From an uncultured Bacilli bacterium (GTDB lineage Bacteria > Bacillota_I > Bacilli_A > RF39 > UBA660), in NCBI GenBank assembly GCA_934095965.1, contig CAKOKR010000020.1:1-26085 (forward strand): a stretch of 26,085 nt of DNA, read 5' to 3'. The translations under genes were made by a program, and so were the position numbers. Below, in pieces: positions 20,528 to 26,085 of this stretch; the first letter of the stretch is position 1; each line of letters begins with the position of its first letter. The notes beneath the pieces were generated by a model, which did not search any database, was not told the origin of the DNA, and saw nothing but the letters and a program-made list of their open reading frames with translations.

Positions 20528-21535
20528 TTGAAAACAAAAAATATTTTACTCGTGGCTATTGCTATAATTGCAACATTATTAATATCAATTAATGTATTCA
20601 ATATATATGATGATTACAAAAACACAACATATCTAGCAAATTATATTCTAGAAAATAACAACAATAATTACACATTTCGTGGAAATATAACAAACAACTA
20701 TGTATTATTTAATAATCTTACATGGAGAATTATTAAAATAAATAGTGATTCTACAATTACAATGATACTTGATGATTATATAAATGTTTTGCCTCAAAAT
20801 GATACAAAGAAAACATTTGAAACTTTATATAATAACCTTGATAACAAAGTATTAGTTAAAAATAAAATATGTCTAAACAACATCGAAGAAAATAACAATA
20901 TCAAATGTAATGTATTTAAAAATGATGAATACATAAACTTACTTTCTATATATGACTATTTTAATTCATTTGAAAATGACGAATCATTTATTACAAAAAA
21001 AGATGAAAAAATGTGGCTTAATAATGAAAATACAATTGCCATAAATAATAACATAAGTAATGTAGATAATAAAAATTACTATGAAATAAGACCTGTTATA
21101 ACAATAAATAATAATATTTTATATACCGAAGGTGATGGTTCTTTAAATAATCCATATAAAATTGGTTCGTCTACTCTATCACTAGGTAGCAAAATAAAAA
21201 AAGATAATGACGAATATATTATAATTGATACAACAAATAACTATAAGTTACTAAGTGAAAAAGTAATCAAAGATTTAACATATGATGAAGTAAATGATTA
21301 TTTAAATAATTACATAAGCTATAAAAATATAATAGATAAAATATATATTCCATCACTAAATGATTTAAAACTTGATAATACATATACTGATTATTACTTG
21401 CAAGATAAAATAAATAATTTTAATATAACATATGGAAAAGAAATAACATACATTGATAATAACAAAAAACATAATACAAGATACATCATCGAAGTATCTA
21501 AAAAGAATATTACGGAGTTTATATATGAAAACTAA
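20528..21535 (+). CDS. membrane-anchored surface protein with DUF6273-like domain
   Basis: 335 residues from a TTG at 20528, with AAGGTGA upstream; the GTG at 20519 and ATG at 20522 lie inside that site. An N-terminal membrane segment is at about 4-24 (ILLVAIAIIATLLISINVF). The outside part has NNLTWRIIKINSDSTITMILD at about 65-85 and the unit IRPVITINNNILYTEGDGSLNNPYKIGS at about 190-215. Both match the exported protein at 1267 (FRIIGVF and VRPAFYLSSS...GTGSSASDPIRIN). A second lower-similarity half follows. It is Asn-rich and has no LPXTG. It overlaps the next gene by eleven bases, so the two products are probably made together. The function is unknown. Confidence 0.8.
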   Translation: MKTKNILLVAIAIIATLLISINVFNIYDDYKNTTYLANYILENNNNNYTFRGNITNNYVLFNNLTWRIIKINSDSTITMILDDYINVLPQNDTKKTFETLYNNLDNKVLVKNKICLNNIEENNNIKCNVFKNDEYINLLSIYDYFNSFENDESFITKKDEKMWLNNENTIAINNNISNVDNKNYYEIRPVITINNNILYTEGDGSLNNPYKIGSSTLSLGSKIKKDNDEYIIIDTTNNYKLLSEKVIKDLTYDEVNDYLNNYISYKNIIDKIYIPSLNDLKLDNTYTDYYLQDKINNFNITYGKEITYIDNNKKHNTRYIIEVSKKNITEFIYEN

Positions 21536-22451
21536 AATACTTATTATAATAAATATATTTCTAATTTCACTATTTTTAATAACTTCATTTTTTAAAAATG
21601 ACATAATTAGTTACTTACTAAAAAGTGAAAATAAAACTAAAACATTTGAATATGAAACAATTAAATTAAATGAAAATAGATTTATTAAAACAAATACTAA
21701 CAAATTATATGATAATGAATATGAAGCACAAATATTAAATAAAGATGATAATGATTATTACAAAATAATTGATGTAACTGTTGCAAATAACAAAGGTTGG
21801 TTAGTAGTTGTATATGATCCAAGTACAGTTAGAATTATGAAATCACATGCTTTTAAAACTGCAAACAATAGTGGTAAAGATAATATTTTAGATATGACAA
21901 AAAATTATAATGCTGTAATTGGTGTTAATGGTGGTGGATTCTATGATGATGGCGTTGTTAGCAAGGATATTCCATTCGGATATATTATTGAAAATGGTAA
22001 AATTATATATCAAAGTCACAACCATGAATCAGATTTAATTGGAATGAGTAATGATAATAAATTAATGCTTATTCATGCGACCGGGGAAGAAGCAATAAAA
22101 CAAGGAATGCGTGATGCCTTAGAATTTGGTCCATTTTTAATTCAAGATGGAGTTAGAAAAACTAATTTAAAAGTTTCTTATGCATCAAGAAATATTATAG
22201 CTCAAAGAAAAGATGGTATTATTATTTTTTTAGTTACTGAAGGAGCTTCATATCGGGGAATAACCTTTGATGATTGCATTGATTTTTTACTTAAATATGG
22301 TGTAGTTAATGCAGCAAACTTAGATGGTGGTGCATCAACTCAATTAGTGGTTAACAATAAATTATTAAATAATCCTAAGAATGCATATGGTATTCCAATA
22401 AAAAATGGAAGAACAGTAGTAAATGGGTGGGGTGTAATTCTTCCAAACTAA
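21525..22451 (+). CDS. phosphodiester glycosidase (NAGPA) domain protein
   Basis: 308 residues from the ATG at 21525, with GGAG seven bases upstream. An N-terminal membrane segment (about 3-22) precedes an external NAGPA domain. Hallmarks are IGVNGGGFYDDG (about 132-143) and NLDGGAS (265-271), together with the ending VVNGWGVIL. The domain cleaves N-acetylglucosamine-1-phosphodiester bonds in the mammalian uncovering enzyme. In bacteria it is thought to act on sugar phosphodiesters of exopolysaccharide or wall teichoic acid; the substrate here is not known. It is translationally coupled to the preceding surface protein and both are anchored outside the cell, which suggests work on the same surface polymer (inference). 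Confidence 0.88.
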   Translation: MKTKILIIINIFLISLFLITSFFKNDIISYLLKSENKTKTFEYETIKLNENRFIKTNTNKLYDNEYEAQILNKDDNDYYKIIDVTVANNKGWLVVVYDPSTVRIMKSHAFKTANNSGKDNILDMTKNYNAVIGVNGGGFYDDGVVSKDIPFGYIIENGKIIYQSHNHESDLIGMSNDNKLMLIHATGEEAIKQGMRDALEFGPFLIQDGVRKTNLKVSYASRNIIAQRKDGIIIFLVTEGASYRGITFDDCIDFLLKYGVVNAANLDGGASTQLVVNNKLLNNPKNAYGIPIKNGRTVVNGWGVILPN

Positions 22452-22458
22452 TTTATAA

Positions 22459-22489
22459 GGATAGCTCTAATAAAGAACTATTCTTTTAT
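22459..22489 (+). terminator. terminator of the surface protein/glycosidase operon
   Basis: GGATAG (22459-22464) pairs with CTATTC (22478-22483), with partial extension inward and TTTTAT after. Moderate quality. Confidence 0.5.
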
Positions 22490-22494
22490 AATAC

Positions 22495-22516
22495 AAAAAG
22501 GAAGCTAAAAGCTTCC
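22495..22516 (-). terminator. minus-strand terminator downstream of the two-component operon
   Basis: GGAAGCT (22500-22506) and AGCTTCC (22510-22516) form a 7-bp stem with a 3-base loop; on the minus strand TTTTT follows. It lies about 155 bases after the kinase stop. Confidence 0.75.
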
Positions 22517-22608
22517 CTTAAAAAAGTGTGAGTTTTTGAGTTTATATGTTAATTGTGTATAGTTTATATTTTAATAAACCAGTTTTTTTATCTTATATAA
22601 CATCCCTC

Positions 22609-22635
22609 CTTTGTTACAATATAATAATAACAAAG
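22609..22635. repeat. inverted repeat overlapping a ribosome-binding-site-like sequence
   Basis: CTTTGTTA (22609-22616) and TAACAAAG (22628-22635) are exact reverse complements 11 bases apart. On the minus strand the second arm runs directly into GAGGG and an ATG (22603) that opens only ten codons. It lies in the untranslated region between the kinase stop and its terminator. Confidence 0.5.
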
Positions 22636-22670
22636 AAATATGAAAATTTTATGTTGAACATATGAAAGTT

Positions 22671-24056
22671 TTATATTTTAATTTTAAAATAAAATGTTGA
22701 ACCTTTTTTTAACTCACTTTTTACACCATATTCATAACCATGTAATTCAAGTATTTCTTTAACAATTGATAAACCAAGTCCCGTCGATACAACATTTCTT
22801 TGATGATTTTTATCATTTTTATAATACTTATTCCAAATATATGGTATCTCACTTTCTTTAATACCTTTTCCAGTATCTATAATTTCCACAAGATAATATT
22901 TTTTATGTTTAGTAACTCTGAGGGTTACAGTTTTATCACTACCCGTATAATTAATTGCATTATTAATTAAATTGTATATTACCTGATTAAGTTTCTTTTT
23001 ATCAGCTTTAACCATTATTTGATCAGGCATATCTAAAATTATATTATATTGTTCAGTTTCTTTAATAATTTGATATCTATTTACTATAGTTTTTATATCA
23101 CTGGATAAATCAAATTTTTCTAAACATAATGTATCAGCATTAGACTGCATTCTTGATAAATCAAGTATATCATTAACTAACACTGTTAATCTATCTGTTT
23201 CATCAACAATTATTTCTAAATGTTCATTCATTTTTTCAGGGTCCTTATAAGAAATATCTCTGATCATTTCAGCATAGGCTTTAATCATTGTAAGTGGAGT
23301 CTTCAAATCATGTGAAACATTTGCCATTAAATCACGACGAAATTCATCAGTTTTTGCCATTTCTCTTTGAGCTTGTGTTAATGTCTCAGATAATTCATCA
23401 ACTTCCTTTATTCCAGATTCTTCAAAAACAACCTCTGTATTACCCATACCCATTTTTTTTGCTTTTTTAGTAATCTTGGTAATTGGCTCTGTAATTCTTT
23501 TTGATAAAAATATAGAAAATGCAACTGCTACAATTAAACCTAAAATACATACATACAATAATTGTTTCTTTATAAGTAATGTAAAATCTGATATATCTTG
23601 TAAATTGGAATAAATAAACACATAACTATTATCATACCTTACTCCATATAATAATGCAGATACTTTCTTTTCTTCATTTATAAATCTATATGCTTTAAAA
23701 TTTTCTTTTGACCCAATAAATGAATTCATTAATTTTTTCATTTTATTGCCATTACTTTTTAAAACACAACCATTCATGTTTAAATTATATCCACCAAGTA
23801 TTTCACTATCATTTGTAAGCAACATACATACATCATTTTGATATGCAATGTCTTGTAATTTAGTAACTAATTCTAATTCATCAGTATTTTCTATTGTATT
23901 AGCAATATGATTCATTATATCAATTTGTTCTTTTTCATAATAAATATCTAAAACAGTTATCTCACTAAACCAAAGTAATCCAATTATAACAACATTAAAT
24001 ACCAATAAAAATATTAATGTTTTAGCTTGTATACTAGTTTTCTTTCTTTTCTTCAT
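22671..24056 (-). CDS. membrane sensor histidine kinase, PhoR type
   Basis: About 461 residues. Membrane segment 1 is at about 12-32 and an extracytoplasmic sensor part runs from about 33-165. Membrane segment 2 is at about 167-186, followed by HAMP (about 187-240). The HisKA motif VSHDLKTPLTMI has the phosphorylated His at 249. The ATPase domain has an N-box (NLINNAINY), DTGKGI and GLGLSIVKEI. The ATG at 24056 overlaps the regulator gene by 23 bases; a TTG two codons upstream, with GGGA at a better distance, is an alternative. It senses an envelope or external signal, unidentified, and passes phosphate to the regulator upstream. All catalytic motifs are intact. Confidence 0.93.
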   Translation of the reverse strand: MKKRKKTSIQAKTLIFLLVFNVVIIGLLWFSEITVLDIYYEKEQIDIMNHIANTIENTDELELVTKLQDIAYQNDVCMLLTNDSEILGGYNLNMNGCVLKSNGNKMKKLMNSFIGSKENFKAYRFINEEKKVSALLYGVRYDNSYVFIYSNLQDISDFTLLIKKQLLYVCILGLIVAVAFSIFLSKRITEPITKITKKAKKMGMGNTEVVFEESGIKEVDELSETLTQAQREMAKTDEFRRDLMANVSHDLKTPLTMIKAYAEMIRDISYKDPEKMNEHLEIIVDETDRLTVLVNDILDLSRMQSNADTLCLEKFDLSSDIKTIVNRYQIIKETEQYNIILDMPDQIMVKADKKKLNQVIYNLINNAINYTGSDKTVTLRVTKHKKYYLVEIIDTGKGIKESEIPYIWNKYYKNDKNHQRNVVSTGLGLSIVKEILELHGYEYGVKSELKKGSTFYFKIKI

Positions 24057-24708
24057 ATTCAAGTTTATATCCCATTCCACGAACTGTAACAATTAAATTT
24101 TTATATTTACCTAAATGTTTTCTTAAAGTTTTTACATGAGTATCAACAGTTCTATCATCACCATAAAAATCAAATCCCCAGACATGGTTAAGTAAATTTT
24201 CTCTAGATAAAGCTATATTTTTATTATCAAAAAAATACTTAAGTAATTCATATTCCTTCGGTGTTAAATAAATCTTTTTACCTTCTACATATACATCATG
24301 AGCAATATCATCTAATCTAACACCTTGAATTTCAAATACATTACTAGCAACATCTTTTCTCTTTGTAATCACTTTAATTCTTGCAACTAATTCTTTCGGA
24401 CTAAAAGGTTTTGTAACATAATCATCTATTCCTAAATCAAAACCAATTAACTTATCATATTCTTCCCCTCTTGCAGATAACATAATAAATGGAATATCTT
24501 TTATTTTTTTAATTTCTCTACATGCAGTATATCCATCCATCCTAGGCATCATAATATCCATAATAATTATATCATAATCACTATGTTTAACTTTATCTAC
24601 AGCTTGTAACCCATTCTCTGCTTCATCTACTTCAATATTTTCAAGTAACAAATATTCTTTTATTACATCTCTAATTAATTTTTCATCATCTACAACTAAA
24701 ACACGCAT
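24034..24708 (-). CDS. OmpR/PhoB-family response regulator
   Basis: A 224-residue protein. The receiver domain has acidic D7-D8, phospho-acceptor D51, S78 and K100 followed by Pro, all in the canonical places. A winged-helix DNA-binding domain runs from about 125-222, ending VRGMGYKLEYE, with DRTVDTHVKTLRKHL as the recognition helix. AGGAGG and GGTGA both lie upstream of the ATG. It is cotranscribed with the kinase. Targets are unknown; TTTGTCGA repeats at 19474-19491 have the spacing such proteins prefer, but no link is shown. Confidence 0.94.
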   Translation of the reverse strand: MRVLVVDDEKLIRDVIKEYLLLENIEVDEAENGLQAVDKVKHSDYDIIIMDIMMPRMDGYTACREIKKIKDIPFIMLSARGEEYDKLIGFDLGIDDYVTKPFSPKELVARIKVITKRKDVASNVFEIQGVRLDDIAHDVYVEGKKIYLTPKEYELLKYFFDNKNIALSRENLLNHVWGFDFYGDDRTVDTHVKTLRKHLGKYKNLIVTVRGMGYKLEYEEKKEN

Positions 24709-24762
24709 AAAATCACCTACCTCCTAAAGTATAAATATAAATTGTGAAAATCTCATGATATA

Positions 24763-25080
24763 TTATCTATTTCTTTCATTTTTTAAAAATACTTCAACAT
24801 TATATGTTACTTCATGACTATTTTCATTTTCAACTCTAAAACGCATTTCATAACTATCACTTAAATCAAATATAATTATTCTAAATGTAATATTATCTTT
24901 TCCATAACCAAAACCATTAGCCATTATAAAATCCCCATTATTTCTTAAACTCATACTAAGTATTTTATAACTATTCATAGTTTTACTATTCTCTATAGTC
25001 TCTTTCAATTTGAAAGCTTCTTCACTACTTACTCCGATTCTTGGAAAAAATTCTTCATTTAACACATCATCATATTGCAT
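24763..25080 (-). CDS. small unrecognised protein
   Basis: 105 residues from the ATG at 25080, after GGAAGTGAG; an in-frame ATG at 25122 lies upstream of the promoter's -10 and is rejected. The sequence looks like a helix (SSEEAFKLKETIENSK) followed by a beta sandwich or strands (YKILSMSLRNNGDFIMANGFG, ITFRIIIFDLSDSYEMRFRVEN). It has no signal or membrane segment. It is a single gene between ytxH and the two-component operon, with its own extended -10 promoter. I do not recognise a family. Confidence 0.65.
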   Translation of the reverse strand: MQYDDVLNEEFFPRIGVSSEEAFKLKETIENSKTMNSYKILSMSLRNNGDFIMANGFGYGKDNITFRIIIFDLSDSYEMRFRVENENSHEVTYNVEVFLKNERNR

Positions 25081-25101
25081 AAACTCACTTCCAATACAAA
25101 A

Positions 25102-25130
25102 ATTATACCAAAAAGAAAACAAAGATGCAA
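25102..25130 (-). promoter_or_regulatory. promoter of the gene at 24763-25080
   Basis: TTGCAT (25130-25125), 17 bases ending TTTGG, TATAAT (25107-25102): an extended -10. The -35 is inside the ytxH terminator hairpin. Confidence 0.7.
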
Positions 25131-25143
25131 CTTTGCTCTTTGT
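25110..25143 (-). terminator. terminator of ytxG-ytxH
   Basis: On the minus strand ACAAAGA (25143-25137) pairs with TCTTTGT (25125-25119), with an inner GCA/TGC pairing, followed by TTTTCTTTTT. It begins on the last base of the ytxH stop. Confidence 0.8.
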
Positions 25144-25547
25144 TATTTTTCTTCTTCTTCAAGTTTTGCAACAATTTTCTTTAGTGTTTCTGCAGTAGCT
25201 TGTTTTAATTCATTAACACTCTTTTCAATTACTGGTGTACCTTTTTCTACAGCTAACTTATAAAGTTCATCAGCTTTCTTTTCTATTTTTTTTGCTTTTT
25301 GTTTTGCAATTTTTAAAGCTTTTTCTTTGTCTAAATCTTTTAATTCTTTTTGAAGTTCATTTACCTTTTTTGTAATGCTTTCTTTAACATCTTCAGCTTT
25401 TATACTTTTAACATCTTCCATTACATCATCAAATTTCTTTTTTAAATCTTCTCTAGTTTCTTTACCACTTTTTGGAGCAAATAACAATCCTAATCCAGCT
25501 CCAATCGCAGCTCCACATACAAATTTTCCAAATCCACTTTTTTTCAT
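25143..25547 (-). CDS. ytxH: YtxH family protein
   Basis: 134 residues from the ATG at 25547, with AAGGTGG nine bases upstream; an ATG at 25556 directly abuts the site. The YtxH signature is at the N-terminus: GKFVCGAAIGAGLGLLFAPKSGKETREDL, a glycine-rich membrane segment. A long, highly charged coiled coil follows (Lys/Glu rich, about 30-134). Members are general-stress or envelope proteins of unclear mechanism. It follows ytxG with a one-base gap, as in the Bacillus ytxGHJ operon. Confidence 0.88.
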   Translation of the reverse strand: MKKSGFGKFVCGAAIGAGLGLLFAPKSGKETREDLKKKFDDVMEDVKSIKAEDVKESITKKVNELQKELKDLDKEKALKIAKQKAKKIEKKADELYKLAVEKGTPVIEKSVNELKQATAETLKKIVAKLEEEEK

Positions 25548-25548
25548 A

Positions 25549-25836
25549 TTATTCATCCACCTTATCCTTTCCTTTTTTTCTAAATAATATTTTACTAAAT
25601 AAATTTCCAGTTACTTCCACTACCTTATCAGTAAATGAAGCAATCTTATCAGTTGTAAAATCTATAATACTAAATATAGAATTTAATGATTCAACTTTTT
25701 CATTTACATTATCTACTACTTTTTCTAACTTGTTCATAGTTATTATAGTCTTAATGCCTAAAATAATACCTATAGTTAGTAATGCAATTAATAATAAGTA
25801 GATAACTATTGGTAAAAAACTTAACCAAAATTCCAT
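25549..25836 (-). CDS. ytxG: YtxG/DUF948-like membrane protein
   Basis: A 95-residue protein with one N-terminal membrane segment (about 7-30) and a coiled coil with regular hydrophobic heptads (LEKVVDNVNEKVESLNSIF), ending in Lys/Asp residues. This is the DUF948 layout of YtxG. GGTGAT lies five bases before the ATG, which overlaps the previous stop as TAATG. Position before ytxH supports the name. The mechanism is unknown. Confidence 0.8.
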   Translation of the reverse strand: MEFWLSFLPIVIYLLLIALLTIGIILGIKTIITMNKLEKVVDNVNEKVESLNSIFSIIDFTTDKIASFTDKVVEVTGNLFSKILFRKKGKDKVDE

Positions 25837-26085
25837 TAAATATCACCATCCTCTCTGTTATCATACATTGAATCTATTAAATCAAATAAATCATTTTCTA
25901 ATGTATCATCATCAACAGATTCACTTGATTTTTCTTCGTGCTTAGGCTTTAAATCTTCTAAATCCTTATCAACACTTTCATAATCCATAACTTCAGGTTC
26001 TACTACTTCTTCAGTTTTACTTTCATCTACATTTTCTTCTGGTTCAACTTCATCATTAATATCTACTACTACATCAGATGTATCT
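25836..26085 (-). CDS. C-terminal end of an acidic protein (partial)
   Basis: The window edge cuts the gene; 83 C-terminal codons are seen. They are strongly acidic and low complexity (EVEPEENVDESKTEEVVEPE, then LENDLFDLIDSMYDN), with no membrane segment in this part. It lacks a start here. The one-base overlap with ytxG (TAATG) shows it belongs to the same operon. The protein cannot be identified from the tail. Confidence 0.75.
   Translation of the reverse strand, partial: DTSDVVVDINDEVEPEENVDESKTEEVVEPEVMDYESVDKDLEDLKPKHEEKSSESVDDDTLENDLFDLIDSMYDNREDGDI

Noticed and set aside
21365..21604. Minus-strand hydrophobic frame
   Set aside because: It is antisense to the overlap of two well-supported plus-strand genes.
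1..26085. Mollicutes code (TGA as Trp), suggested by the AT content
   Set aside because: TGA is used as a real stop codon at 12247-12249 and 19289-19291, and Trp is TGG.

Overview
The window is very AT-rich. It reads with the standard code: TGG is used for Trp, and TGA ends the genes at 11464-12249 and 18479-19291. Several genes belong to families typical of endospore-forming Firmicutes: SpmA, SpmB, a DacB-like carboxypeptidase, YunB and a YutH-like coat kinase. There are also YutD, a NifU-like YutI and the YtxG/YtxH pair. I read it as chromosome of an uncultured, low-GC, Gram-positive Bacilli-like bacterium, perhaps of gut origin. That placement is inference. I see no tRNA, rRNA, CRISPR array, phage or insertion sequence.

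Layout. 1-6549 is a yut/yun-type block: yutI faces yutH, then come a multi-domain surface protein with a divergent small XRE-like regulator, an unrecognised protein, yutD, and two unrecognised tail-anchored proteins that bracket yunB. 6655-10593 holds a ferredoxin, rluB, an atypical sigma factor and the dacB-spmA-spmB operon. 10674-16289 is the least explained part: two tandem paralogous genes on the plus strand converge on two tandem paralogous large genes on the minus strand, with a long imperfect hairpin at the junction. 16361-19291 carries a lipoprotein, a DUF3603-like gene behind a small membrane protein, a lipoprotein cyclophilin and uppP. The gap at 19292-19507 contains a GC-rich, promoter-preceded segment on the minus strand that looks like a structured non-coding RNA. 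19508-22451 has a penicillin-recognising serine hydrolase divergent from a surface protein and a phosphodiester-glycosidase-domain protein. 22671-24708 is a PhoB/PhoR-type two-component system. 24763-26085 holds a small unknown gene, ytxH, ytxG and the end of an acidic protein.

Functional themes are the cell envelope and sporulation: DacB, SpmA/B, UppP, the serine hydrolase, YunB and YutH. Expression signals are unusually readable. Sigma-A promoters with 16-18 base spacers are common, often with an extended -10. Sigma-E-like promoters sit in front of yunB, the 61-aa membrane gene and dacB. Ribosome binding sites are often GGTGA followed by a TTG or GTG start, so several starts below are shortened accordingly. 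Terminator hairpins repeatedly include the stop codon of the gene they end. Promoter and RNA calls are by eye and no search was run.
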